Of a stretch of 64,000 nt of DNA, positions 33,503-42,957 are shown piece after piece (the first letter of the stretch is position 1; each line of letters opens with the position of its first letter). Below the pieces are notes generated by a model, which saw only the letters and a list, made by a program, of their open reading frames with translations, searched no databases and was not told the origin of the DNA. The DNA is taken from assembly GCF_001553785.1 (NCBI RefSeq), contig NZ_LOJP01000001.1:3109670-3173669 (forward strand), read 5' to 3'. Origin of the DNA: Actinoplanes sp. TFC3. Lineage in GTDB: Bacteria; Actinomycetota; Actinomycetes; Mycobacteriales; Micromonosporaceae. A program made the translations under genes and the position numbers.

Positions 33503-34489
33503 ATGGAAAGCATCACGAAGAACCGTCAGCCGCGCGAGGTCCTGCGGGCGATGATCGGCCGCGCCTACGGGCCGGACCAGGTCCCTCAAGATGGCGACTG
33601 GGTGCAGGAGATGGGGCACGGCTGGTTCAACGTGGCCTACCGGATCCGGCTGCGTGACGGCACCGAGGTGGTGCTCAAGATCGCCCCGCCGCCGCACGTC
33701 GAGGTGATGACCTATGAGCACGGCGCGATGGGGATCGAGTTGGCGTCGTTGCAGCTCATCGCCAAGCACACCACCGTGCCAGTGCCGCACGTCGACTTCG
33801 CCGACCGCAGTCAGGAACTCTGCGATGCCGACTACTTCTTCATGCCCTTCATCGACGCCGACAACTTCGGCATCGTCAAGGACAGCCTGAGCGCCGCCGA
33901 ACGCGACGCCTACAACGAGGCCCTCGGCGCGGCCAACCGCGACCTCAACAGCATCCGCGGGGCAGCGTTCGGCCCGCTCGCCGGGCCCGGCGACCCGACC
34001 TGGCGGGCCTGCTTCACCCGCATGATCGGTGACGTCCTCGCCGACGGGCAGCGCCGATCCGTCAACATCGGCTACGACTACGAGGTCGTCCGCGAGGTGA
34101 TCGCCGAACACCAGAACTGCCTGGACGAGGTGACCGAGCCGCGCTTCATCGAATGGGACCTGTGGGACAGCAACGTCATGATCCGCGACGGGAAGATCGT
34201 CGCGATCATCGACCACGAACGCGCCTTCTACGGCGACCCGCTGATGGAGGCCGGGTTCACCGCGATCGACCTGCCCGCGTTCGGCGACCCCGCGGCCTTC
34301 ATGCGCGGCTACGGCCACGCCGAGCTCACCGCCACCGAACGGCAGCGCCGCAAGCTCTACACCCTCTACCTGATCCTCATCATGATCATCGAGACCGATT
34401 ACCGCGGCCACACCGACACCCAGCAATACGACTGGGCCCGCGAACGCCTGCACGAAGTCATGGCACTGTTCGGCCGGGAACCGCGCTGA
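33503..34489 (+). CDS. Aminoglycoside-phosphotransferase-like kinase
   Basis: 328 aa with the bacterial small-molecule kinase fold: glycine-rich 'EMGHGWFNVAYRI', ATP-binding Lys in 'EVVLKIAPP', 'YFFMPFIDADNFGIV', catalytic loop 'IEWDLWDSNVMI' and metal Asp in 'AIIDHERAFYGDP'. The catalytic Asp and Asn are kept, but the usual His of HGDxxxxN is Glu. The family includes aminoglycoside and macrolide kinases; the substrate here is unknown. ATG at 33503 is the first codon of recognisable kinase sequence. It sits behind a LacI-type operator and is followed 38 bp later by an exporter gene. Confidence 0.82.
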   Translation: MESITKNRQPREVLRAMIGRAYGPDQVPQDGDWVQEMGHGWFNVAYRIRLRDGTEVVLKIAPPPHVEVMTYEHGAMGIELASLQLIAKHTTVPVPHVDFADRSQELCDADYFFMPFIDADNFGIVKDSLSAAERDAYNEALGAANRDLNSIRGAAFGPLAGPGDPTWRACFTRMIGDVLADGQRRSVNIGYDYEVVREVIAEHQNCLDEVTEPRFIEWDLWDSNVMIRDGKIVAIIDHERAFYGDPLMEAGFTAIDLPAFGDPAAFMRGYGHAELTATERQRRKLYTLYLILIMIIETDYRGHTDTQQYDWARERLHEVMALFGREPR

Positions 34490-34527
34490 GCCGCTCCTCC
34501 CGCCGATCCTCGGCCGAGACCACGGCG

Positions 34528-35829
34528 ATGCTCGGCAGCCGCCCGATCGGGCGGCTGCTGTGGCACACCTGCTCCCAGACCACGCTGTCGGTCGGCGTCT
34601 ACGGCATCTACGCCCTGACCAACGCCTGGTTCGTCGCCCGCGGCGTCGGCGCCGACGCGATGGCCGCCGTCAATCTCGCCGCCCCGGTCCTGCTCATCCT
34701 CGGTGCGGTCTCCACCACCGTCGGCGCTGGTGGCGCATCCCTGGTCTCCCGGCGCCTCGGCGCCGGCGATCCGGCCGGCGCGGCCCGTGCCACCGGCAAC
34801 GCCTTCGCCGTCTTCTGGCTGACCGCCGCGCTGATCACCGTCACCGGCTTGCTCGCCATCGAGCCGCTGCTCACCGCGCTCGGCGCCGAGCCGGCCACCC
34901 GCGGACTCACCCGCGACTACACGATCGTGCTGCTCTGCGGCGCGCTCGTCTCGACCGGCTTCTCCAGCCTGGTCCGCGCCGAGGGCCGCCTGCGATTCTC
35001 CACCCTGCTGTGGGTGATCCCGGTCCTGGTTCAGATCACCCTCGACCCGCTGCTGATCTTCGGACTCGGCTGGGGCGTGCGCGGCGCGGCGCTGGGCACC
35101 GTCGGTGGACAAGCCGTCTCCGCGGCGATGAGCATCTGGTTCTTCTTCGGCCAGCGCGGCCGGCCCTACCGCATCACCCGCGCCGACCTGCGCCCCCACG
35201 GCCCAACCGTGCGCGCCCTCATCGGTGTCGGCGCCCCCTCCTTCCTCACCGGCTTCGGCGCCACCCTGCTCGCCGTCCTGGTCAACAACACCCTCTCGCA
35301 GACCGGCGGCGCCACCGCGCTCGCCGCCTACGCCGTGTGCGCCCGGATCCAGACGTTCGTCATGATGCCCCAGCTGGGCATCAGCCAGGGCCTGCAACCC
35401 ATCGTCGGGTACAACGCCGGGCGCGGCCTTCACCACCGGATCCTGCGCGCCAAGACCCTGGCTCTGAGCGCCACCGTCGTCTACGGCGCCCTGGCCGCCG
35501 GCGCGGTCATTTTAGGCGTGGGACCGCTCGTGGCGTTGTTCCTGCCCGACGGCGACGCCGCGACGACCACACAGCACGCCCTGCGCATCATCGCCATCGG
35601 GTTCGTCGCTGCCGGGGTCACACCGCTGATATCGGCATACAGCCAATCGCTGGGCCGACCAGCGATCTCCTACACCCTCTCCGTCGGAACCCTGCTCGTG
35701 ATCAAGGCCCCCCTGGTGATCGCCCTCGCTCATCTCGGAGACACGGGCGTCTGGACTGCACTGACTCTCGGCGAGATCATCTCCGCGCTGGCCGCAGCCG
35801 TCCTTCTACGACGCCTACGGCTGGGATAG
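34528..35829 (+). CDS. MATE-family multidrug/metabolite exporter
   Basis: 433 aa with twelve predicted membrane helices in two similar halves. MATE landmarks: 'ALTNAWFVARGVGADAMAAVN' (helix 1-2), 'GGASLVSRRLGAGDPAGAAR' (loop 2-3), 'DPLLIFGLGWGVRGAALGT' and in the second half 'QGLQPIVGYNAG'. Exports cationic or neutral drugs or metabolites in exchange for H+ or Na+. The start is uncertain: ATG 34528 is used, with no strong ribosome-binding site, and coupling to the upstream kinase gene is likely. Confidence 0.9.
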   Translation: MLGSRPIGRLLWHTCSQTTLSVGVYGIYALTNAWFVARGVGADAMAAVNLAAPVLLILGAVSTTVGAGGASLVSRRLGAGDPAGAARATGNAFAVFWLTAALITVTGLLAIEPLLTALGAEPATRGLTRDYTIVLLCGALVSTGFSSLVRAEGRLRFSTLLWVIPVLVQITLDPLLIFGLGWGVRGAALGTVGGQAVSAAMSIWFFFGQRGRPYRITRADLRPHGPTVRALIGVGAPSFLTGFGATLLAVLVNNTLSQTGGATALAAYAVCARIQTFVMMPQLGISQGLQPIVGYNAGRGLHHRILRAKTLALSATVVYGALAAGAVILGVGPLVALFLPDGDAATTTQHALRIIAIGFVAAGVTPLISAYSQSLGRPAISYTLSVGTLLVIKAPLVIALAHLGDTGVWTALTLGEIISALAAAVLLRRLRLG

Positions 35830-35890
35830 CCACGTCCTTGAGGCATCACCGACGATTCCGCCCGCTTCGGCACCCTGGCGGTGCCGGCGG

Positions 35891-38839
35891 TCACTGCGGA
35901 GAGGAAGGGTCACCGCGTAGCGCCAGCCGCTTGGTCATGTTCAGCTTGACCTCGCCGTACGGGGCGACGTGGGTCCAGAACAGCGGGGTCAGCCCGCGCC
36001 GATCCTCCGGGGTGAGCGTTGCGGCCCACGCCGGTTCAGCCAAGACGTCCTGCACGAGCAGGGTGTTGACGTAGGCGACCGCGGCCTGCAGCACGTGCAG
36101 GCAGGCCACGGACAGTTCCTGCTCGTCGCGGCGGTTGGTGGCGATGTCGCCGCCCTTGCCGTAGAACGGCACCTGGTTGCCGCCGTTCCACCCCTCGGCC
36201 ACGTTCAAGCCGTCGTGGATCTCGCGTTGCAGGTCCCGATCGCGCAGATACCGGGCCACGAAGACCGTCTTGACGGCCCTGCCGACCTCCAGCATCGCCT
36301 GATAGGTCGGGTGGGAGGCGGCACGGGCGAACCGGCGCAAGATCGCCTCGGTCGAGGCGGTGCCGGTCCGGATCGCCGTCGCGTACTTGATCATCTGGTC
36401 GTACTGCTCGGCGATGAGGTCCCAGCGGATTGCGCGGCCCATCATCGCCGGCGCCAGTCCCGGCCAGGCACCGGCCTCGCCGGTCGCGGGGCGGTAAAGC
36501 TTGACGTGGTTGATCCGCTTGATGCGCGGCAGCAGGTCGAAGCCGAGCAGCCGGGTGATGCCGAAGCCGATCTCGGACTGGCCATGGCTGTCGGTGTAGT
36601 TCGCCTCCACCTGCATGCTCGTGCCGTGCCGGACTGCACCCTCGACCATCGCGGCGACCTCGGAGGCGGTGCAGGAGATCAGCTGCGAGTGTATCGCCAT
36701 GCTCTTGCGTTCGACGTGCCAGTAGATGAGCACGCCGCGGCCGCCGTAGCGCGAGTGCCACTGGGTGAAGATGTTCTGGTCGTAGGCGCCGAAGTGCGTC
36801 GAGTCGGAGGCAACCGCCGCCGACCCGGTGCCCCAGACCTGCTCGGAGCGCACGGCGAAGGTGGCGTTGGCGATCTCCACGGCCATCGCCCGCGCGGTCT
36901 CGGCGCTTAGGAAGCGGCGCACGTAGCGCAGGTCGTCCTCGCGGTGGCCGTGGTCGCCCGCGGCGGCGGCCTTGATGCCGGTGTTCGTGCCGTAGCCGTA
37001 CACGCACAGCAGCAGCCGTTCCGCGAGGACCGCCGGGTCCATGCCGGAGCGGGCGCCGACGGTGCCCGCGGCGGTGAGGCAGCCGGTGCGCAGCGCCGCC
37101 TCCTTCAGCATGTCGATCAACGCGACGGTGCCCCACTGCCGTTCGATCTCGCGTTTGAGCCGGCGCAGGTTGGCCGGCTCCGGCAGCGCGTCGAGGGGTT
37201 CGAGCTTGACCCCGGCGCCTCCTGGACGGGACTTGACGCTCAACCAGGGCAGGCGGTCGAGGCCGTCGTGCAAGGCGGTGAGCTCGGTACGCATCTCCTC
37301 GCGCAGCCCGTCGATGAACGCCGTCGGATCCAGAGGCTTGCGCAGGGCGCCGTAGTGTTCGGCGCGGCGGGCCTCGAAGTCGGCGAGCAGGTCCTCGTCG
37401 GGGTTGCGGAACGTGTCCGCGCCGACGACCCAGATCTCCTTGCAGCGCAGCGCCTCCCGCAGCGCCTGGAAGGTGCACACCTCGTACACCATGCGGACCA
37501 CCCGGCGCCGGCCCCGCTGGTCGACCTTGACGACCAGATCGGCCCAGTCGCCGCCGACACCGCGATGCGCCGGCACATCCTCGCCGTCGGGGTAGTACTG
37601 CACCGACCCGCGCGCGTGACGGGCAATGAGGTCCAGGGCGGCGATGACCGGCCGGTGAGTGCTGTTCGAGCTGCGGAACTCCAGCACCTCCAACAGCTGG
37701 ATCAGGCCCTTGCGATAGTGGCTGGTGTACGAGGCGCGCATCGACGTCTTTACCGTGCGCCGATACGTCGGACCCTTGCTGCGAAACTCCGCCACCACAT
37801 CCCGCAACGTCTGCTCCCCGCCCGCCACCGCCGGGAACACGACATCGCGCACCCGAGACTCCGGCGCCGTCAGCGACGCCTCCGCGATGCGGAACAGCAG
37901 GCTCTTCTTGCCGGTCACCTTCTTGAACTCGGCGATCAGCTCGTTGGTGACCTTGCGCTGCGCGCGGGCGTCGATGCGGTGCACCGTGGCGATCAGCAGC
38001 TCCACCAGCGCGTCGGTGATCTCCCGTTCCCGCAGCCGCAGCAGCGCTGCCAGCAACGTCACCCGCAGCGCCGGGGTATGCCGGGCCAGGTGCGACGGGG
38101 CCTCCACCATCGCCCGCGCCCGCCACCCCGCGAGGACCTTCGGTGCCACGTCCGCCAGCGCCGCGGCCGGGACGCCGACGGCCCGCACTGCGCGCAGCTT
38201 CTCGATCTCGGCCAGCATCGAGTCCAAGCTCACCGAGCCGGGCACCGACTTGATCGTCGCCAGCAGCGACGGCCCGTCATCGTCGGCGCCGGCCAGCTCC
38301 TCCAGCCGGGCGACCACCTCGACCGGCAGCCGGACGTGCACACGGGCGCACCACTCCTTCTCCGCCTGGTGCAACGCCGAGCGCACCAGGCGCTCGATGC
38401 GGCCGTCCGCCGGCGGCTCGATCCGCTCGCGCCGGAACTCCGCCAGCAGCTCCTGCCGGACCAGGTCGAAACGGCGCTCTCGGCCCGCGACCTCCGCCGC
38501 CAACCAGGCGGTCAGCTTGTCCGCGTCAGCAGTCGTAAACTCCCGGAACCCCAGATGCGCCCGGATCGCCGCCCGGTGCCGCTCTGCCGTACGGCCGTCC
38601 CACTCCACCAGGCCCAAGTCGCCCGCCGACACCTTCAACTGCCGGGCCAGGAACGCCACCGCATCGTCGTGCAGCTCGCCGCGGCCGCGCGGGAACCGGC
38701 CATGCCGGGTATAGAACTTCAGCCACGCCGCGAACAGCAGCCGCGTCGCTTCATGACGGCGCACAACAAGGTCCAGCTCATCCGGCAGCAACGTCCAGTG
38801 CTCGACGAGAGCATCAAGGTCCAGAGGGGATCGGCTCAC
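35891..38839 (-). CDS. tnpA: Tn3-family transposase
   Basis: 982 aa, full length. The C-terminal catalytic domain has the acidic residues in expected surroundings: 'VASDSTHFGAYDQN', 'ANYTDSHGQSE' and 'GLNVAEGWNGGNQ'. The N-terminal half is the inverted-repeat-binding region; 'CVYGYGTNTGIK' is typical of the family. It cuts and joins the transposon ends to give 5-bp target duplications. It reads toward the resolvase side with the passenger genes in between, a less common layout than adjacent tnpA-tnpR. Confidence 0.96.
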   Translation of the reverse strand: MSRSPLDLDALVEHWTLLPDELDLVVRRHEATRLLFAAWLKFYTRHGRFPRGRGELHDDAVAFLARQLKVSAGDLGLVEWDGRTAERHRAAIRAHLGFREFTTADADKLTAWLAAEVAGRERRFDLVRQELLAEFRRERIEPPADGRIERLVRSALHQAEKEWCARVHVRLPVEVVARLEELAGADDDGPSLLATIKSVPGSVSLDSMLAEIEKLRAVRAVGVPAAALADVAPKVLAGWRARAMVEAPSHLARHTPALRVTLLAALLRLREREITDALVELLIATVHRIDARAQRKVTNELIAEFKKVTGKKSLLFRIAEASLTAPESRVRDVVFPAVAGGEQTLRDVVAEFRSKGPTYRRTVKTSMRASYTSHYRKGLIQLLEVLEFRSSNSTHRPVIAALDLIARHARGSVQYYPDGEDVPAHRGVGGDWADLVVKVDQRGRRRVVRMVYEVCTFQALREALRCKEIWVVGADTFRNPDEDLLADFEARRAEHYGALRKPLDPTAFIDGLREEMRTELTALHDGLDRLPWLSVKSRPGGAGVKLEPLDALPEPANLRRLKREIERQWGTVALIDMLKEAALRTGCLTAAGTVGARSGMDPAVLAERLLLCVYGYGTNTGIKAAAAGDHGHREDDLRYVRRFLSAETARAMAVEIANATFAVRSEQVWGTGSAAVASDSTHFGAYDQNIFTQWHSRYGGRGVLIYWHVERKSMAIHSQLISCTASEVAAMVEGAVRHGTSMQVEANYTDSHGQSEIGFGITRLLGFDLLPRIKRINHVKLYRPATGEAGAWPGLAPAMMGRAIRWDLIAEQYDQMIKYATAIRTGTASTEAILRRFARAASHPTYQAMLEVGRAVKTVFVARYLRDRDLQREIHDGLNVAEGWNGGNQVPFYGKGGDIATNRRDEQELSVACLHVLQAAVAYVNTLLVQDVLAEPAWAATLTPEDRRGLTPLFWTHVAPYGEVKLNMTKRLALRGDPSSPQ

Positions 38840-38887
38840 GAGCGATCATCCTGGCCACCCACCGAGCAGCCGCGCACTACCCAGGAA

Positions 38888-38935
38888 CAAGATCAACTAT
38901 TTGGCGGCTGACGACACGTTTGTTACCAGCACCCC
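38888..38935 (-). repeat. Right terminal inverted repeat of the Tn3-family transposon
   Basis: 48 bp; read inward on the minus strand it starts GGGGTGCTGG. It begins 48 bp beyond the tnpA start codon. Confidence 0.96.
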
Positions 38936-39100
38936 GTTCTGGGCTGCTCCGGCCGGGTGAGATCAATCAAGGCTCGGTGGCACGCACCGGACTTGCTCGT
39001 CCGGCTGGGCGGGGCCGGTGATCCTGTCGCCGGAGTCTGGCCGAGCCACCAGAGAACGGCCGGAAACCTCAGGAGAATCGTTCTGACAGAACTCCGCACC

Positions 39101-40441
39101 TCACATGGTGCGAGCGGCCTGAGCCTCGGTCTCCCGTGTCGCCGGAAGCGCCGCCGGGTCAGCAACCGTCGCCGGTTCGGGAGCCGCAACAACCGGAGCA
39201 CGGCCCAGCCCTGCGTCAAGGCGTTGCGCAACCCGCCGCCCCACCGTCTGCGCCGGCATCTCCACCAACCGGTACACCAGCTCCGACAGCACGTACAAAG
39301 CCACCAGCAAACCAGCGAGGACCACGAGCCGCACCGGCGCCGCTGCGTGGTTGATGTCGGGGAACGCCCACCGTACGGCGGTCAGCACGACCAGGTGCAG
39401 CAGGTAGAACGAGTAGCTCAGTTCACCGAACTTGCGCAGCAGCCACGGCATCTGCCGGTTGCGCAGCAGGAAGCCACCGGCGAACAGCACCGCCGGCACG
39501 AGGATCGCGATCACCCACAGCTGGCGGTCCACCCGGTCGTCGAGATGCCACCAAGCCCCTGCGGTGGTCGCGACCAGCACGACGACCAGCGCGGCGGCGC
39601 CGGGCAGCAGCCGGGTCTGGCCGTGCTGCATGCGATGCACCGTAGTGCCGGCGAACATGATGGCCAGCAGGGCCAGCGACTGCCACGAGGCGCGGGACGC
39701 CGACTCGCCGCCGTTGACCGCGACGATGGCGATCATCGCTACACCCAGGACAGCGCCGACGATCACCACGCGCCGGGATCGGGCCAGGAAGCAGGCAATG
39801 GCGGCGACGAACACGGCCGTCACGGCGATCACCGCCTCGGTGCGGTGCACGCCGCCGCCGGTGAGCAGGGACTGCGGCAGGGCGGGCCCGGTCAGCAGGG
39901 CGAACACCGCGAGCCCGGCGGCGTACCAGGCGCTGTGGCGGTGCAAGCCGAACGCGAACAGCCCGGCCACCACGAAGTAGAAGATCATCTCGTACGACAG
40001 CGTCCAGTAGACCGGCACGACGCTGGAGACGCCCAGCAGCCCCTGCAACATGGTGGCGTGCGCGAGGACACCGTTGGCGCTCTGCAGCTCGAGCTGGCGG
40101 GGGAACGCAGCCGCACCGAAGGCCATCAGCAGCAACATCAGCGCCGCCGCAACCAGGAAAGCCGGGTAGAGCCGGAACATCCGCGACACCCAGAAGCGGC
40201 GCAGGTTGCCGTGGCGTTCCAGCGACATCGGGATGATGTAGCCGCTGATCAGGAAGAACAGCACCACGCCGATCTTGCCCAGCTCCAGGTACTCCCAGAC
40301 CCGGCTGGGGATCGGCAGCCCCACCAGCGGGCGCATGTGGAAGTAGACGACGGTCAGCGCCGCCAGCCCACGCAGGGCATCAAGCCAGGACAGGCGACCG
40401 CGGGTGCGAGGTGCTGCGGCATCGGGCAGGGCGGCCGTCAT
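39101..40441 (-). CDS. Acyltransferase family 3 (OafA-like) membrane protein
   Basis: 446 aa with about ten membrane helices. The N-terminal 'LSWLDALRGLAALTVVYFHM' carries the catalytic-type His/Arg pattern of acyltransferase-3 proteins, and 'LFFLISGYIIPMSL' and 'WVSRMFRLYPAFL' are family motifs. These enzymes O-acylate cell-surface sugars or secondary metabolites. The ATG at 40441 has GGGAG 10 nt upstream. It ends 160 bp from the right end of the transposon and is not interrupted. Confidence 0.9.
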   Translation of the reverse strand: MTAALPDAAAPRTRGRLSWLDALRGLAALTVVYFHMRPLVGLPIPSRVWEYLELGKIGVVLFFLISGYIIPMSLERHGNLRRFWVSRMFRLYPAFLVAAALMLLLMAFGAAAFPRQLELQSANGVLAHATMLQGLLGVSSVVPVYWTLSYEMIFYFVVAGLFAFGLHRHSAWYAAGLAVFALLTGPALPQSLLTGGGVHRTEAVIAVTAVFVAAIACFLARSRRVVIVGAVLGVAMIAIVAVNGGESASRASWQSLALLAIMFAGTTVHRMQHGQTRLLPGAAALVVVLVATTAGAWWHLDDRVDRQLWVIAILVPAVLFAGGFLLRNRQMPWLLRKFGELSYSFYLLHLVVLTAVRWAFPDINHAAAPVRLVVLAGLLVALYVLSELVYRLVEMPAQTVGRRVAQRLDAGLGRAPVVAAPEPATVADPAALPATRETEAQAARTM

Positions 40442-40565
40442 GAACGTTGAACTCCCAGTCAGGGGCAGGCGCACGGTGAGCAAGCCAAGCTATGAAAAAG
40501 AGCGTCGAAGCGGCAACCCCGAGGCCTGCTCGTACGGCGAACTCTCGGCAGATCCCCCATGAACT

Positions 40566-41413
40566 CTGATCAACCAGGACTTTCCCGGCCTGCTCCGCCT
40601 GATCGACGAGCGCGCGACGGCGTTCCGAGCGGCGATCGCCGCTGCGCCCAGCCTCGACGTACCGGTGCCCACCTGCCCCGGCTGGACGCTGGCCGATCTG
40701 GCGCAGCACCTCGGTGACGGGCGCCGCAAGTGGGCAGCCATCATCGCCGCAGGCCCGGCCGGTGCCCCGCACCCACCACGGCCTGGCCAGGTGAGCCGTG
40801 GCCGGGTCCGGGGGAGCGGGCGGCCCTGCTGGACTGGCTGGCCGGCTGCACGCAGCATCTGCTGGACGCGCTGCGCGAGGCCGGTCCGGACCGCGCATGC
40901 TGGGCGTGGTGGGAAGAGCTGCAGGCGACGCGTACGAGCGGAGCGGCGGCCCGTCATCAGTTGCAGGAGATCGCGGTGCACACCTACGACGCCCAGCTCG
41001 CCGCGGGTGACGCCCAGCCGCTACCGGCGCAGGTGGCCATCGATGGCATCGAGGACTTCCAGGTCACCTGCGTGGCCACCGCCACGCCGTGGCCGCACGA
41101 GCCGGTCATCGTGGACTACCACGCCACCGAGGGCCGCTCCTGGCGCCTCACCTTGTCCGCCGCCGGCGCCCACACAACCCGGCTCGACGACAAGGACACG
41201 CACGCCGAGGGGGAGGCCGGCGTCGCGGCGACCGCCTCGGCCAGCGACCTGGAGCTGTTCGTCTACGGCCGCCTGCCGCTGGAGTCGGTGAAGGTCGACG
41301 GCGACCACCGGCACTTCGAGCGCCTCATCGAATGGGACCCCCAGCGCCTGAGGCTCGGCACATGGGGGCGCTCAGCCGAACACGCGCCGCATCTCGCCCA
41401 GCACCCCCGGTGA
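40566..41413 (+). pseudogene. Maleylpyruvate-isomerase-like (mycothiol-dependent) protein, frameshifted
   Basis: The first frame gives 'LRLIDERATAFRAAIAAAP' and 'VPTCPGWTLADLAQHLGDG', the metal-site N-terminus of the DinB/MDMPI family. Near 40780-40800 the match shifts to another frame: 'ERAALLDWLAGCTQHLLDAL', 'TSGAAARHQLQEIAVHTYDA' and on to the stop at 41413. No start codon is available in the first frame; the ATG at 40559 is out of frame. At least two lesions, so probably inactive unless the sequence has errors. It overlaps the convergent DUF6817 gene. Confidence 0.75.
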
Positions 41414-41887
41414 CAGCACGTCCGCCCAGCCCGCGAACGTCTCGCGGAAGTAGTCACCGTGGCGCGCCAGGATCGCCGGGTCCTGATCGCACACGTCGAG
41501 TTCGTTGATCACGCTCAGGTCGGCGAACTCGGTGACGAAGGGTAGCGGCTCCGCCCGGCCGGTCCAGCGGTTGAGGATCTGCCGGGCGCGGGGCAGCGCT
41601 GGGTACGTACCGGATCGGTCGCACGAACCGTAGCGATAGACCAGGCCCTCGGCTCGCGCTCCGACGAGATCGCGCAGCGTGTCCCGATCCGTGTGGTCGA
41701 GCAGGGCCAGATCGAAGCCGTCGGTGCTGTATGCAGCGTGAGTGAGCCCGGCCAGCTGCACCCACGGCTCGTGACCGAACGCGGCCAGCCGATCGTGCAC
41801 CCGGTTCAGATGCGCGTACAGGGTGCCACCGGGATGCTCGATCGTCTCCGTGCCGCAGTCGCGCAGCCACGCCCGTACCTCATCCAT
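41372..41887 (-). CDS. DUF6817 domain protein
   Basis: 171 aa. 'GGTLYAHLNRVHDRLAAFG', 'AGLTHAAYSTDGFD' and 'GSCDRSGTYPALPRA' form an HD-like set of His/Asp residues seen in this uncharacterised family. Its ATG overlaps the end of the upstream streptogramin-lyase-like gene by 8 bp, so the two are translationally linked. Function unknown. Confidence 0.75.
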   Translation of the reverse strand: MDEVRAWLRDCGTETIEHPGGTLYAHLNRVHDRLAAFGHEPWVQLAGLTHAAYSTDGFDLALLDHTDRDTLRDLVGARAEGLVYRYGSCDRSGTYPALPRARQILNRWTGRAEPLPFVTEFADLSVINELDVCDQDPAILARHGDYFRETFAGWADVLSPGVLGEMRRVFG

Positions 41888-42764
41888 GATCGGCTCTCCT
41901 CAGCTGGGCGATGCGGCCGTTCTCCAGGGCCACCCACACGTCGCCGGCCGCGTCGACGCACAGGCCGTGAGGCTCCGATCCGGCGGTGGGCAGGTCAAAC
42001 GCGACGATCGTGGCATCAGCGGTACGGCGGGCAACCCGGTTCGCGCCCCACTCGCTGAACCACAGCTCACCCCGCCCGGCCGCGGTGACCGCATGCGGGC
42101 GAGCATCACGCTGCGCCAGCGGGTACTCGCTGACCGTCCCGTCCACGTCGATGCGGCCCAGCTGGCCCGCCCCGATCTCAACGAACCACAACGCCTCGCC
42201 GTCGCTGGTGATACCCACCGGCGCAGCGCCCGCAGTCGGCAGCTCGTACACCGTGACCTGCCCGTCTGTGGTGACCCGGCCGATCGCGTCGGCCTGGTTG
42301 AGGGTGAACCACAACGCCCCGTCCGGTCCCGCGGTGATCATCGCCGGGAACGCCCTGTCCCGCCCGATCGCGAAATGCTCGACAGAGCCGTCCAACCCGA
42401 GGCGTCCGACGCTGCCGGTGGTCATCGCGGTGAACCACAACGCCCCGTCCGGTCCCGCGGCGATGCCGTACGGTCCGCTGCCCGGCACCTCGAACACCCG
42501 GTGCTGCCCGTCGACGCCCAACCGGCTGATCCGATCATCGCGAGTGCGGGTGAACCACAACGCCCCGTCGGAACCCACAGTGATGACGGCCGGCTGTGAC
42601 TGCGGTGCCCCCAATTCGATGGTGCGCACCGCACCGCTGCCCGGGTCGACCCGCAGAACCTCGCCGCTGTGCGCGCACGTCACCCACAGGGCACCGTCCG
42701 GCCCGCACACGATGCTGTACGGCCCGGCCTGACTGTCGCTGACCACCAGCTCGCGAATCTGCAT
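41880..42764 (-). CDS. vgb: Streptogramin B lyase-like beta-propeller (Vgb family)
   Basis: 294 aa, the length of virginiamycin B lyase. Repeated propeller blades are visible ('GPDGALWFT' recurs about six times). Residues matching the Vgb active site are present: a His in 'RPHAVTAAG' and, exactly 42 residues on, a His in 'SEPHGLCVD' with its neighbouring Glu, plus Glu in 'WVALENGR'. Vgb linearises type B streptogramins by an elimination reaction. Chromosomal homologues often have unknown substrates, so resistance is likely but unproven. ATG at 42764. Confidence 0.85.
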   Translation of the reverse strand: MQIRELVVSDSQAGPYSIVCGPDGALWVTCAHSGEVLRVDPGSGAVRTIELGAPQSQPAVITVGSDGALWFTRTRDDRISRLGVDGQHRVFEVPGSGPYGIAAGPDGALWFTAMTTGSVGRLGLDGSVEHFAIGRDRAFPAMITAGPDGALWFTLNQADAIGRVTTDGQVTVYELPTAGAAPVGITSDGEALWFVEIGAGQLGRIDVDGTVSEYPLAQRDARPHAVTAAGRGELWFSEWGANRVARRTADATIVAFDLPTAGSEPHGLCVDAAGDVWVALENGRIAQLRRADHG

Positions 42765-42789
42765 CACCGCATTATCCAGGCTGGACGTC

Positions 42790-42957
42790 ATGTACAAAGC
42801 GGTGCTGCTCGATGTGTTCGGAACCCTGCTGCATGACGACGGAGGCCCCGAGGCCGCCGCGATCGCAGACGAGGTCGCGCAAGAATGGGACCGGCGGCTC
42901 TGGGAGCTGGCCGACGCCGCGCACAGCCCCCACTTCCAGACCCTGGCCGAACTTACT
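42790..42957 (+). pseudogene. HAD-family hydrolase, N-terminal fragment
   Basis: Starts 'MYKAVLLDVFGTLLHDDGG' (motif I, with the nucleophile Asp as D-V-F-G-T) and continues 'VAQEWDRRLWELADAAH'. After about codon 56 the frame runs into low-complexity Pro/Ala sequence. The catalytic Lys and motifs II-IV are absent. A fragment of what looks like the same subfamily lies at the right edge of the window on the other strand. Confidence 0.75.

Larger units (their letters stand above)
31391..38935. mobile_element. Intact Tn3-family transposon with LacI/phosphotransferase/MATE cassette
   Basis: 7545 bp. It is bounded by 48-bp terminal inverted repeats starting GGGG and flanked by the direct repeat GTTCT (31386-31390 and 38936-38940). 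This 5-bp target duplication is diagnostic of Tn3-family transposition. It contains an intact serine resolvase, an intact 982-aa DDE transposase and three passenger genes. The perfect target duplication and complete genes suggest a recent insertion. Confidence 0.96.
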
